A stretch of 64,000 nucleotides of DNA from the NCBI GenBank assembly GCA_910583765.1, contig CAJTYS010000016.1, positions 14,087 to 78,086 on the forward strand, written 5' to 3'. Within the stretch, counting starts at the first letter, position 1. The number at the start of each line of letters is the position of its first letter. Both the position numbers and the translations under genes were made by a program. Positions 33,935 through 42,616 of the stretch are shown one piece after another. A model generated the notes under the pieces. It had not been told where the DNA came from. It did not search any database and worked only from the letters and a program-made list of their open reading frames with translations. Source of the stretch: an uncultured Eubacteriales bacterium. GTDB lineage: Bacteria > Bacillota > Clostridia > Peptostreptococcales > Anaerovoracaceae.

Positions 33935-34411
33935 TTAGCTATCAAAGTTTTCCAGAAAGCCTGCCAGTTCCTCTTCTGTGTCCACCCGCACGCCTTCTGA
34001 CATCATCTGCTGATCTTCTTTTCCCAGCAGCTGGAACGGAATGGCTGTGATTTGATGGAGAGTCTCCTGGCCTTTTTCATCACAGTAAAACACTTTCACA
34101 ACGCCCTCGACCTCTTTGATCAGATAATATGGCTGCTGCGCTTCTTCCGATGGTTTTGTGGACCCTTCCGTGGACGCTTCATTGGTCTCATCCGGCCCTT
34201 TTGTCCCTTTGGAAGGCCGCTGCCCCAGACTGTCCACAACAGAAGGTTCCTTTGGCGCGGACGATGCTTCCTGCTCTACTTTTGTGTCCGTGTTCGCCTT
34301 CTGGCTTTCTGTGTCTGTATTTACCCAGATGCCGAAAGCCAGCAAAAATAACACGATTATGCCATAAAACCATTTGCCTTTAAAGAAATTATTTTTTTGA
34401 TTACTAAACAT
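33935..34411 (-). CDS. membrane-anchored protein with a BofC C-terminal-like domain
   Basis: 158 residues: one N-terminal membrane helix (about 13-30), a low-complexity Ser/Thr/Glu/Lys linker (32-90) and a compact C-terminal domain (about 93-155) with PYYLIKEVEGVVKVFY, ITAIPFQLLGKEDQQMM and GVRVDTEEELAGFLENF. This matches my memory of the BofC C-terminal pattern (YYLxxxxGxVxVF, LPxEDxxxLxxGIxV, EEELxxLLEDF). BofC delays SpoIVB-dependent signalling in Bacillus. Its position directly before spoIVB, in what looks like one transcript, fits a SpoIVB regulator. The N-terminal BofC domain is not seen, so it is not a full orthologue. Confidence 0.7.
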   Translation of the reverse strand: MFSNQKNNFFKGKWFYGIIVLFLLAFGIWVNTDTESQKANTDTKVEQEASSAPKEPSVVDSLGQRPSKGTKGPDETNEASTEGSTKPSEEAQQPYYLIKEVEGVVKVFYCDEKGQETLHQITAIPFQLLGKEDQQMMSEGVRVDTEEELAGFLENFDS

Positions 34412-34429
34412 AACACCACCTCTAACTGG

Positions 34430-34460
34430 TAGTATTATCTAGTTATTAGAATTTAATACC
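34430..34460 (-). promoter_or_regulatory. possible forespore (sigma-F/G) promoter for the BofC-like gene and spoIVB
   Basis: On the - strand GGTATTA, a 17-base spacer and AATACTA. The -10 differs by one base from the sigma-G CATACTA. spoIVB is forespore-expressed in Bacillus, so a forespore promoter is expected here. Confidence 0.45.
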
Positions 34461-36441
34461 TCTTATATATACGAATCATGGCAAAAATTATGCCTGACGA
34501 TGTGAAAAGACATATGAGGCAGATCCACAGGACATGGGAATCATCACCGGTCTGAGGTGAATCATCCAGTGAAGCCCGCGGCGTTTGGCTAGGTTGAGAT
34601 GCCCTGGCCTTTTCCAGCCGCATCCCGCCAGGAGCCTCTGTTCTCCCCTTTCCTTTCGTCTTTGTTTCCTGCGGAAGCCTTTGGTTGGACATTTGGCATT
34701 TTACGATTTCCCCATGTTCTTTTATGGAAAATAGAAACAGGCTTTCATCCAGCTGATATCCTTTCGGTGCGTCAAACTCCCGAAAATAATAGTCTCCCAC
34801 AGGAAGCTTCTGAAAGCGTGCGTAGCCATTCTTGTCTGTCCTGTCTCTCAGCAACACTTGTTTCTCATGATCTAAAATCTCGATCCCTGTGTTTGGCAAT
34901 GGCTTGCCTGTGGAAACATCGGTTTTCTGAATCTCAACGCTGCCTCTTTGGTATGCGTTTGTCAGGCAGACTTCCTCAGGCGTGACTGTAGTTTCCTGTC
35001 CTTCCTGGATGATCTCTGCCTGTACAGGTTCTGATAAAGGGACATAGCCTTCCGGGGTCCCTGTCTCTGTAATGTGGTAAACGCCTGGACACAGCTGCTT
35101 TGACGCAGCTTTCCCCTGTTGGTCCGTGGTGAGAGTATCCGCGATTTCTCCTGTTTTCAATATCACAGCGCCGTCTGCTCCCACGATGTCTTCCGCAGCT
35201 GTGATCTGAAAAACAACGCCTGCCAAAGGCATGGTCCGCACAGCCTCTTCTGCAGTCACAGCTTCGCCATTTGTCACTATTTCTCCCCTTGTCACGGCAT
35301 CATCCGGCGTCACGGCCACAGAGGGCAGGTCCGGTGATTCCCCCTTTTTCAAGATATGGATCATGCCTGTCTGTTCCCTTGGCGTTGTTTTCGGCGCTGG
35401 CTGCGGTGCAGGAGGAGAAAGCGCCCGCACGTTCAGATACATGGATGTCATATCCTTAGAACCCATGAGCAGGGCCTGATTTTCCTGATTGGACGTACAG
35501 TCCCAGGACAGGATTTTCCCTGCCGCCTTGCCGCCCTGTATCTGATTTTTCCCAGTCAGCAGCAAGGGAGACTGGATCTCTTGACAGGCTTGGAGCGTAT
35601 AGGTGTTTCCGCTGCGAGACACAGTCACCCGTGGATCCGTGGATTTGAGTCCGTTTTCTTTCCCATTGGTGTCCGTCAGCTTGAGCAGCCATTTTTCCTG
35701 ATTAGGATCATAGTTCATGGTATAGACTGGTGCGGAAGCTTTTGTTTCAGACGCGAAGCTGTGGACAGTCAGATGATCATTGACCCTTTTCAAGATCCAG
35801 CGATAACATGCCTCCGCTGGTCTGCCTTTCAAAAATCCGTACATGTGTTTCCCAGGCATGCTGTGAGCTGATGCCAGCTTGGTCCCCTTGTTTTTCCCAT
35901 TGGTTTCTTTCATGGTCCGCAGTCCTTGCTGCGCTTCCCAAATCAAAACCTGCGTGGCAAAGTAATAATCCGCGTCATTGGCTCCAGCCACAGGCACCTT
36001 TTTGCTTCCATCCCTGCCATAACACAAAATCGCGGCAATGATTTTTTGTGTGTCCTTGGGTAAGCTCTGAAAGAGCGTGCGGCTCTTTTCCGGATCCCTG
36101 GCTAAGTAACTGGAACCGTGGCTGAAACCAGCTCCAAACTCAACGCAGTACCCATAGCGGCTGGTGCCAGCCGTCTTGTCATCAATGCGCAGATAGCTCC
36201 AGCGCACTTTGTTTCGCCTGTTCCCCGGCTTTATTTTGCTGGATCCATCTTTGCTGTAAAATATGGTCCTAACATTTTCATTTATGTAATACGCCTTCTT
36301 GTCCTGACCAATCAGGACTTTTGTGAAATCAGCGGTCCCCTGATCCCCATGCTGCCAAGCGGCAAAGGCAGTTCCAGGAAAGAGCCCTGAAAGCACCAAT
36401 AGGATCAGAATCCCATAGATCATCCTTTGTTTCCTTATCAT
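34453..36441 (-). CDS. cell-wall-anchored thioester-domain adhesin with Cna-B/SpaA-type domains
   Basis: 662 residues. Signal peptide (1-27, GTAFAAW) and a thioester domain (about 45-235) in which C99 (YGYCVEFGAGF) and Q164 (FATQVLIWEAQQG) are the likely isopeptide-like thioester pair, as in Gram-positive TED adhesins that attach covalently to host surfaces. Two SpaA/Cna-B-like beta domains follow (about 405-495 and 498-585; GVYHITETGTPEGYVPL and GDYYFREFDAPKGYQLDES). The C-terminus is a sorting signal, SPQTGDD, a hydrophobic helix and KRY. SPQTG is a variant of LPxTG. It starts 9 bases after comEA; no sortase gene is in the window. Confidence 0.88.
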   Translation of the reverse strand: MIRKQRMIYGILILLVLSGLFPGTAFAAWQHGDQGTADFTKVLIGQDKKAYYINENVRTIFYSKDGSSKIKPGNRRNKVRWSYLRIDDKTAGTSRYGYCVEFGAGFSHGSSYLARDPEKSRTLFQSLPKDTQKIIAAILCYGRDGSKKVPVAGANDADYYFATQVLIWEAQQGLRTMKETNGKNKGTKLASAHSMPGKHMYGFLKGRPAEACYRWILKRVNDHLTVHSFASETKASAPVYTMNYDPNQEKWLLKLTDTNGKENGLKSTDPRVTVSRSGNTYTLQACQEIQSPLLLTGKNQIQGGKAAGKILSWDCTSNQENQALLMGSKDMTSMYLNVRALSPPAPQPAPKTTPREQTGMIHILKKGESPDLPSVAVTPDDAVTRGEIVTNGEAVTAEEAVRTMPLAGVVFQITAAEDIVGADGAVILKTGEIADTLTTDQQGKAASKQLCPGVYHITETGTPEGYVPLSEPVQAEIIQEGQETTVTPEEVCLTNAYQRGSVEIQKTDVSTGKPLPNTGIEILDHEKQVLLRDRTDKNGYARFQKLPVGDYYFREFDAPKGYQLDESLFLFSIKEHGEIVKCQMSNQRLPQETKTKGKGRTEAPGGMRLEKARASQPSQTPRASLDDSPQTGDDSHVLWICLICLFTSSGIIFAMIRIYKRY

Positions 36442-36450
36442 AATATCCCC

Positions 36451-37167
36451 CTAAACCGTAATATGTTCCTTTAATTTTTCAAAAGTTTTGTCCCCAATTC
36501 CATCTACGCTTTTAATGTCTTCAATGGTTTTGAAAGCACCGTTGCTGGTGCGGTAGTCCATGATTTTTTCTGCTGTCGCGGGCCCTACTCCATTTAGGGT
36601 CTGCAGCTCTTCTGCGGAAGCCTGGTTGATATTGACCTTTTGGATCCCCGATGGGCTGCTAACGGAAAACCTGCCGCTTGAAGCGCTGCTGGAGCCTGGA
36701 GGCTGCGTTTGCGCGACCCCTGCGGCAGACAGCGTCCCTTCTCCTTTTGCGGGGATATAGACCTTTTCTCCATCTGTGAGGAACGCTGCCTGATTGATCC
36801 CTGCTGTGTCAGCGGTTCCCTTCAGTCCGCCTGCTGCGGAGATGGCGTCCGCGACCCTGCTGTTTTCCTTGAGTTCCACTACCTGCGGATGTTCCACTGC
36901 GCCGCCCACATCTACAATGATCGTGCCTGTAGTTTCCATTTCCATGACACCGTTTTCCCCTGTACTGCTTTCTCCTGTGTCATGATCCGCTCCACCCGCA
37001 AGGCTCTCTTGCTGCGATGTCTGTACTGGCGGCGGCTCTTCCTCGGCCTTACTTCCATTCCAAACAAAAACAAAGAAAGCAGCCACAATGATCACTACGA
37101 TTGCAGCTGCTTTTATCACTAGTTGTTTGTTGCTTAGGAGATACTCCTTGTTCAAATACTGTTTCAT
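36451..37167 (-). CDS. comEA: ComEA family DNA-binding competence protein
   Basis: 238 residues: one membrane helix (about 17-36), an acidic Ser/Thr-rich stalk, an SLBB domain (about 84-137; VDVGGAVEHPQVVELKENSRV) and a C-terminal double helix-hairpin-helix domain (about 175-238; VNINQASAEELQTLNGVGPATAEKI, VDGIGDKTFEKL). ComEA binds extracellular double-stranded DNA during uptake. comEB and comEC are not adjacent. The shared transcript with a surface adhesin is unusual. It is preceded by a strong promoter. Confidence 0.93.
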   Translation of the reverse strand: MKQYLNKEYLLSNKQLVIKAAAIVVIIVAAFFVFVWNGSKAEEEPPPVQTSQQESLAGGADHDTGESSTGENGVMEMETTGTIIVDVGGAVEHPQVVELKENSRVADAISAAGGLKGTADTAGINQAAFLTDGEKVYIPAKGEGTLSAAGVAQTQPPGSSSASSGRFSVSSPSGIQKVNINQASAEELQTLNGVGPATAEKIMDYRTSNGAFKTIEDIKSVDGIGDKTFEKLKEHITV

Positions 37168-37198
37168 ATCTTAAACCCCTTTCTCAAATGTTTCCATC

Positions 37199-37227
37199 AT
37201 TTTACATCCAAGAAAAGGGTTTGTCAA
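37199..37227 (-). promoter_or_regulatory. sigma-A promoter of comEA and the adhesin gene
   Basis: TTGACA, 17 bases, TAAAAT on the - strand, about 30 bases upstream of the comEA start. Confidence 0.78.
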
Positions 37228-37251
37228 TATATTACATGAATTTTTTTCCTT

Positions 37252-37920
37252 CTATTCAAAAAAAAGTTTCGTGCGCATCACGCCCACCTCAGACCGATCC
37301 ACGGGAATGTCTAAAAATTTGGCGATCGCTGTGATCAAAAGCTCTGGGCTCAGGTTGGAATGACTGCCTGCATCCAAAAGTCCTGTGATCAGCAGGTTTT
37401 CTCCTGCTGCCAGAAAATTCAGGGACTGGATCTTTCCTCGAATGTCCACTTCCTTCATTTTACCGGTTTTTTTCTGCTTTTTCAGCACCAGAATGCTTTC
37501 CTGGGCAAGAAAATTTTGGCACAAAGTCTCTGACTCTTCCCTGCTAAATTCTCGGCCCATCGGCATGCCGATAATGTACTCCGCAGCAAGGTTTCTGGCT
37601 GCCAGGCTGCGTTTCTGTCCATCCATGGATTCGCAGCTGAAAACTCGGATCCCTTCTGGCATCTGCGCACTGACCAGATGCTTCAACTCCTCTGTGTCAT
37701 AAGCTTTGTCTGTCTCAAATTCCAGATATTCGCCTACACTGGCATAGCCTAACGACAAAGGCTGGGCGAATCCCATTTTCGGATGCGGGTTAAAGCCTTG
37801 AGAATAGGAAAGCTGTATCTCCGCTTTTTTAAAGGCTCGTTTGAAAAGCCGCAGCAGATCTAGGTGCGATGTGTAACAGATATATCCTTCTTTTGAAAAC
37901 TTGATAGCATATTGGCTCAT
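37252..37920 (-). CDS. TIGR03936-type radical-SAM-associated protein (DUF2344)
   Basis: 222 residues from the ATG after GGAGGAAAAGAA; an in-frame frame extends further upstream without support. It opens with the family pattern YAIKFSKEGYICYTSHLDLLRLFKRAFKKA, followed by YSQGFNPHPKMGFAQPLSLG. This family is always coupled to the TIGR03960 radical SAM protein and in some genomes is fused to it. The function is unknown; the fold is RNA-binding-like, and linkage to rplU-rpmA-obg suggests a ribosome or tRNA role. It overlaps the radical SAM gene by 4 bases. Confidence 0.88.
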   Translation of the reverse strand: MSQYAIKFSKEGYICYTSHLDLLRLFKRAFKKAEIQLSYSQGFNPHPKMGFAQPLSLGYASVGEYLEFETDKAYDTEELKHLVSAQMPEGIRVFSCESMDGQKRSLAARNLAAEYIIGMPMGREFSREESETLCQNFLAQESILVLKKQKKTGKMKEVDIRGKIQSLNFLAAGENLLITGLLDAGSHSNLSPELLITAIAKFLDIPVDRSEVGVMRTKLFFE

Positions 37921-39746
37921 TTCTTTTCCTCCGGCATACAGTCTGTTTTTCGATTCATCCCGCAGCCCGCGCATTGAATTCGACAGTCCTGCGTGGTATC
38001 GCCCTTCAAGGCCTTTTCATTTTCCCTGATCAGAAACTCTTTTGTCACAAAAGGATCAATGAAATCCCATGGCAGGATCTCGTCATAGCTCCTTTGGCGC
38101 ACTGTGTAAAAATTCGGGTCCACGCCGGTGTCCGCAAAAGCCCGCGCCCACAGCTCCTTGTTAAAATGCTCCGACCATCCGTCGAATTTGCATCCCAGCT
38201 CAAAGGCCCGGACCAAGACCTTTCCCACTCGCCTGTCGCCTCTTGCGAACACGGCCTCCAGACCGCTGGTGTCTGTGTCATGGTAATTGAAGGTGATACC
38301 CTTCACAGAAAGCTGGTTGGTCAAGTGATCGTGCTTTTTCATGAATGCTTGCGCTGTGTCCTGGGCCTGCCACTGAAATGGCGTGTGGGCTTTGGGAACA
38401 AAGTTGGAAACACTGACCGTCACATTGAACCGGCCGCCCTTTCTGCCTTTCATCTTGTAGTTGATCTCTTTGATGGTCTTGGCGATTTTGGCGATCCCAT
38501 CCAGATCTTCCAATGTCTCACCGGGAAGTCCCACCATGAAATACAGCTTCACATGATTCCAGCCCAGCTCCAAAGCCTGACGGACAGCGCTGTAAATGTC
38601 ATCTTCTGTGATCCCCTTGTTGATCACGTCCCGCAGCCTTTGAGAGCCTGCTTCCGGCGCAAAGGTCAGGCCGGATTTTTTATAGCCTTGGATCTCTTCT
38701 AACACTCGGAAGGAAAAGGAATCCAGCCGCAGGGATGGAAGGGAAAGGGATACGTTTTTTTCTTTGCACATGGCCATCAAATCAAGGGCCAACTCCTCGA
38801 ATTGGGAATGGTCGCTGGTGGAAAGGGAAAGAAGGGACAATTCCTCATGTCCGGTCTTTGCCAGCTGCTGCTGGGCGATCTCTCTGATGGTTTTCGGTTT
38901 TCTTTCCCGCACTGGCCGGTAGATCATTCCTGCCTGGCAGAAACGGCAGCCTCTCGTGCAGCCCCGAAAGGTTTCCACCACTGCTCGATCATGAACCACT
39001 TCGATAAAAGGTACGATCAGATCCACGGGAAAATCCGCCGCGTCCAGATCCTTCACCAGAGCCCGTTCCACCTTGTCAGGCGCGCCGTCCCATGTCTTGC
39101 GGATTTCTGCGATGGTTCCGTCTTCTTTGTACTGTGGATCGTAAAATCTGGGGACATATACGCCTGGGATGGCGCTGATTTCTTTGAGATAGGATTCTTT
39201 TGTCTGACCGTCCCTGCGCCGTTTCACCACCTCTGGCAGCAGTTCTTCCCCGTCTCCGATCAGAAACACATCGATGATGTCTGCTAGGGGCTCTGGGTTA
39301 TAGGCACAGGGTCCGCCAGCTAAGATAACAGGGTCCTCTTCGTCTCGCTGGTCAGAGAAAACAGGGATGCCTCCCAGGTCCAGCATATTGATCACATTCG
39401 TAAAGGAAAGCTCGTACTGCAGGGTAAAGCCTAAAAAATCCAGTTCTCTTACAGCCGTCTTTGTTTCCAAAGTGAAAAGCTCCATGCCCTCCTTTCGCAT
39501 CAGGGCCTCCATGTCCATGGCTGGCGCGAACACTCGCTCGCAAAAAATATCCTCCTGTTGATTCAGGATATGATACAGAAGCTGCAGCCCCATGTAGGAC
39601 ATGCCGATCTCATACGTGTCTGGGAACGCGAACCCAAAACGAAGCCTGGCCTGTTCCTTGTGCGCCGCGTTGACTTCGCCGCCAATGTACCTGGCTGGCT
39701 TTTCTACCTGCTTTAACAGCTTGTCCAATTCTCTGCTAATTTCCAT
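37917..39746 (-). CDS. TIGR03960 family B12-binding-like radical SAM protein
   Basis: 609 residues. An N-terminal cobalamin-binding-like/DUF domain (about 20-220; FPDTYEIGMSYMGLQLLYHILN), the radical SAM core with the CxxxCxxC cluster in CTRGCRFCQAG near residue 265, GLPGETLEDLDGI, and a C-terminal part with SNFVPKAHTPFQWQAQ. Relatives of the MiaB/RimO superfamily modify RNA or ribosomal protein, but this family has no assigned reaction known to me. It starts just after the HD gene stop. Confidence 0.9.
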   Translation of the reverse strand: MEISRELDKLLKQVEKPARYIGGEVNAAHKEQARLRFGFAFPDTYEIGMSYMGLQLLYHILNQQEDIFCERVFAPAMDMEALMRKEGMELFTLETKTAVRELDFLGFTLQYELSFTNVINMLDLGGIPVFSDQRDEEDPVILAGGPCAYNPEPLADIIDVFLIGDGEELLPEVVKRRRDGQTKESYLKEISAIPGVYVPRFYDPQYKEDGTIAEIRKTWDGAPDKVERALVKDLDAADFPVDLIVPFIEVVHDRAVVETFRGCTRGCRFCQAGMIYRPVRERKPKTIREIAQQQLAKTGHEELSLLSLSTSDHSQFEELALDLMAMCKEKNVSLSLPSLRLDSFSFRVLEEIQGYKKSGLTFAPEAGSQRLRDVINKGITEDDIYSAVRQALELGWNHVKLYFMVGLPGETLEDLDGIAKIAKTIKEINYKMKGRKGGRFNVTVSVSNFVPKAHTPFQWQAQDTAQAFMKKHDHLTNQLSVKGITFNYHDTDTSGLEAVFARGDRRVGKVLVRAFELGCKFDGWSEHFNKELWARAFADTGVDPNFYTVRQRSYDEILPWDFIDPFVTKEFLIRENEKALKGDTTQDCRIQCAGCGMNRKTDCMPEEKK

Positions 39747-40283
39747 TTACTCACCTTTCATTAGCTGATCCAGCGTTGTTCCGATGATCCTTTCAATATG
39801 ACTGATCAGTTTGGCTGTCTGTTTTTTCTTTTCCAAGATCGCTTTCCTGGTCTCAGGATCGCTGCCTCGTTTTTCTACCTTGTCGATGACATACTGGATG
39901 CGCTTGTCCAAACCAACATATTCATCTTCTTTCACCAGCCGGTCTCCCAAACAGACCAGATCCGTTTCATTAAAGGATTCGAGAGGAGAAAAAGTATAGA
40001 ACATATGGGCCCGAATGATGTCCGCCTCTTGGGGATATCCCAGCTGCTCCACTAAGTCTCCGCCTTTGATCCAGTGTTCGTCTTCCACCCTTTCGATATC
40101 ATGGAGCATGCCCGCGGCCTGGACAAGTTCCAGATCAAAATCATAGCCATGCTGGTTCATGGCTGTTCCGATCTTGACTGCTGTGTCGCATACTGCCCGG
40201 CAGTGGCGGATCACATGCTCTGGTGTTTTATTTTCATGTAAAAGCCGCAGACATTCCTGCCTGTCCGGATGTTGCTGCTTCAT
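39747..40283 (-). CDS. HD-domain hydrolase
   Basis: 178 residues. HD motif residues H27, H61-D62 (GMLHDIER) and H70, with a later D in CLGDRLV. It resembles small HD phosphohydrolases. The C-terminal quarter is a charged helix. AAAGGGGC lies before the ATG. Its stop is next to the radical SAM start, so it is probably co-transcribed. The substrate is unknown. Confidence 0.82.
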   Translation of the reverse strand: MKQQHPDRQECLRLLHENKTPEHVIRHCRAVCDTAVKIGTAMNQHGYDFDLELVQAAGMLHDIERVEDEHWIKGGDLVEQLGYPQEADIIRAHMFYTFSPLESFNETDLVCLGDRLVKEDEYVGLDKRIQYVIDKVEKRGSDPETRKAILEKKKQTAKLISHIERIIGTTLDQLMKGE

Positions 40284-40307
40284 GAGATCTGAGCCCCTTT
40301 CTGTCGT

Positions 40308-40817
40308 TTATTTCAGCTTTTTCACAGAGTGATAAAACTCCAAATCCCCTTTCTTTGTGAAGGAAGCGATGATCTGTCCCTTTTTCACTCTCTGCATTTC
40401 TTTCACATAGATTTCCGCGCAATTGCCGTAAATGCTTTCTGCTTCGTCTCCATGCAGGATCTTGACAAAATTCCCGATTTTATCGTTTTCTCCCACAGCG
40501 GAAACAGTGCCTGCCTCCACTGCGTAAACGGACACGGTTTGGCCTTCCCGCGCTTCATCAATGGGCTCGCCATATTCAGAGGACTCTTTAGAAGAGAGAA
40601 TCGCGTTCGTCATGGCAACGGGTGCCTGTACTACGGCCTGAACGCTGTTTTTGGCAAAGACCATCACATCTCCTGTGGTATAATGTTTCGATAAATAAGC
40701 GACAACTGTTTCGCTGCCCTTATTTAGCTGCGGGATCTTCACGTTTTGGGCTAAGGCAAATGTCAAGACAATGATAAGACAAATGCCAGCCTGCTTCCAT
40801 AGCTTTGTTTTCCACAT
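40308..40817 (-). CDS. membrane protein with a degenerate LytM/M23 domain
   Basis: 169 residues from the second ATG (eight bases after GAGGAGGG; the first ATG at 40823 is too close). One N-terminal helix (about 9-24), a linker, and a C-terminal M23-like beta domain (about 90-165; VEAGTVSAVGENDKIGNFVKILHG, SIYGNCAEIYVKEMQRVKKGQII). The zinc ligands of active M23 peptidases (H-x3-D and HxH) are absent, so it is probably non-catalytic like SpoIVFA or clostridial SpoIIQ-type proteins. spoIVFAB lies near rplU-rpmA-obg in Bacillus, which makes a SpoIVFA-like role possible. No SpoIVFB protease gene is present here. Confidence 0.65.
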   Translation of the reverse strand: MWKTKLWKQAGICLIIVLTFALAQNVKIPQLNKGSETVVAYLSKHYTTGDVMVFAKNSVQAVVQAPVAMTNAILSSKESSEYGEPIDEAREGQTVSVYAVEAGTVSAVGENDKIGNFVKILHGDEAESIYGNCAEIYVKEMQRVKKGQIIASFTKKGDLEFYHSVKKLK

Positions 40818-40912
40818 AACCATACCCTCCTCAGGCGTGGCCGAACATGTATTCTTATTACTGGCACGCCCTAGTACAGTCTATGTGGAAAGCAGGAAAA
40901 AAGACGCTGAAC

Positions 40913-42205
40913 CTAAAACTCATCAAAATATTCAAATTCATAATCAATGACTCGAATGGTGTCGCCTTCCTCCAGCCCCATTTCCTTTAGCTGCTCCATG
41001 GCACCGCTTTTTTCAATGTACTTATAAAGATACCGCAGGGAGCCGGAATCATTGAAATTCGTGGAATTGAAAATTTTCTCCAGTTGTTTTCCAGACAACG
41101 TGTAACCGTCTTTGTCTTCTGAAACATAAACGGTTCTGTAATCCGGATCTTGATCGTCTCTTTCAAAATCAAAGGTTTCGATATATTGTTCTTCCTCTGG
41201 TTCCTGCGCCAGCTGATCCAGCCGAGCCGCGGCTTCTGCCAGGACCTCCTTGACACCGATATGCAGGGGCGCTGACATGGCGAAGACCTGGTATCCCTTG
41301 GCTTCTACATGCTCCTTGAACCTTTGGAATTCCGGACCGTCTTCATCGATCATATCGATTTTGTTGGCTGCTACGATCTGCGGTTTTTTCAATAGGCGAG
41401 GGTCATACTGCTCCAGTTCTTGATTGATTTTATCGAAATCTTCTGCCGGATCCCGTCCTTCACTTCCCGATACGTCCACCACATGAATCAGGACTTTCGT
41501 CCGCTCAATATGTTTGAGAAATTGAAATCCCATTCCAGCGCCTTTATGCGCGCCTTCGATGATCCCTGCGATGTCTGCCATGACAAAGCTAGTGTCGTAG
41601 ATTTCCACAACACCCAGATTTGGATCAATGGTGGTAAAGTGATAATCCGCGATCTTCGGTTTCGCGCTGGTGGCAACGGAAAGCAGCGTTGATTTTCCCA
41701 CATTTGGAAAGCCTACCAGCCCTACATCCGCAATGAGCTTCATTTCTAAGATCACGGAACGCTCCTTGGCAAAACCGCCGGCTTCTGCGAAGTTGGGGGC
41801 TTGTCTTACGGAATTTTTGTAATGGACATTCCCTTTTCCCCCCTTGCCTCCTTTTGCGACAATGAAAGAATCCCCAGGATTCACAAGGTCCTTCATGACC
41901 AGGCCGGATTCTTCGTCAATAACCACGGTTCCAGGAGGCACCTTGATGACCAGATCCTGTCCGTCCTTTCCGAAACGCTTTTTCCGCATGCCGTCCTGAC
42001 CGTTTTCCGCCTGATACTTTCTTTTGTACCGAAAATCCATGAGAGTGCGCAGGCTGCTGTCTGCCATGAAAATCACATTGCCGCCTCTGCCTCCGTCACC
42101 TCCGTCAGGTCCGCCTTCCGGCACATAAGGTTCTCTGCGGAAGGATACCGCGCCATTCCCGCCTTTTCCCGAGCGGATGAAAATTTTGGCTCTGTCCGCG
42201 AACAT
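40913..42205 (-). CDS. obgE: GTPase ObgE/CgtA
   Basis: 430 residues from the ATG after CAGGAGGTTTGCAG; a longer frame runs upstream without a site. Glycine-rich OBG domain (1-158; GGNGAVSFRREPYVPEGGPDGG), GTPase domain with G1 VGFPNVGKSTLL and VAANKIDM, and a C-terminal OCT domain (about 345-430). It acts in 50S maturation and the stress response. It is downstream of rpmA beyond a hairpin. Confidence 0.96.
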   Translation of the reverse strand: MFADRAKIFIRSGKGGNGAVSFRREPYVPEGGPDGGDGGRGGNVIFMADSSLRTLMDFRYKRKYQAENGQDGMRKKRFGKDGQDLVIKVPPGTVVIDEESGLVMKDLVNPGDSFIVAKGGKGGKGNVHYKNSVRQAPNFAEAGGFAKERSVILEMKLIADVGLVGFPNVGKSTLLSVATSAKPKIADYHFTTIDPNLGVVEIYDTSFVMADIAGIIEGAHKGAGMGFQFLKHIERTKVLIHVVDVSGSEGRDPAEDFDKINQELEQYDPRLLKKPQIVAANKIDMIDEDGPEFQRFKEHVEAKGYQVFAMSAPLHIGVKEVLAEAAARLDQLAQEPEEEQYIETFDFERDDQDPDYRTVYVSEDKDGYTLSGKQLEKIFNSTNFNDSGSLRYLYKYIEKSGAMEQLKEMGLEEGDTIRVIDYEFEYFDEF

Positions 42206-42285
42206 CTGCAAACCTCCTGTCTTTTTTGATCTGTGCGTAGCGCTATGTTTTTCTTGCGTTCCTACTTGTAAGCGAAAACGAAGAA

Positions 42286-42307
42286 AGCCCCTATGTGAAT
42301 AGGGGCT
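42286..42307 (-). terminator. terminator or attenuator between rpmA and obgE
   Basis: A perfect 9-bp AGCCCCTAT/ATAGGGGCT stem with a four-base loop, then TTTCTTCGTTTT on the - strand. It may partly end the rplU-rpmA transcript and lower obgE expression. Confidence 0.7.
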
Positions 42308-42317
42308 AATCAATGCA

Positions 42318-42578
42318 CTAAGCTTCTTTTGGATATACGCTTACTTGCTTTCTCTTTCTGTCATATCTCTCGAACTTCACAGCTCCATCGATCTTCGCAA
42401 ATAATGTATCATCCCCACCGATACCAACATTGTTGCCAGGGTGGAACTTGGTTCCTCTCTGCCTAACCAGAATGCTGCCGGCGCTTACGAACTGACCGTC
42501 TCCACGTTTTACTCCTAACCGTTTCGACTCACTGTCGCGACCGTTCTTTGAACTACCTACACCTTTTTTACTTGCCAT
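42318..42578 (-). CDS. rpmA: 50S ribosomal protein L27
   Basis: 86 residues, [20 protein letters not shown] then the usual L27 core. The protein begins directly at the mature N-terminus. Many Firmicutes L27 proteins begin with a short hydrophobic leader ending in QFF that Prp removes; here it is missing, and the ATG with GAGGAGG about ten bases upstream leaves no space for one. The Prp gene (ysxB), normally between rplU and rpmA, is absent too. Confidence 0.97.
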   Translation of the reverse strand: MASKKGVGSSKNGRDSESKRLGVKRGDGQFVSAGSILVRQRGTKFHPGNNVGIGGDDTLFAKIDGAVKFERYDRKRKQVSVYPKEA

Positions 42579-42616
42579 GGACCAGACACCTCCTCGCTAT
42601 GGCTCTATTTGAGTAA

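Noticed and set aside
38802..39287. A 161-codon + strand frame inside the radical SAM gene.
   Set aside because: Shadow of a conserved gene; no ribosome binding site or domain.
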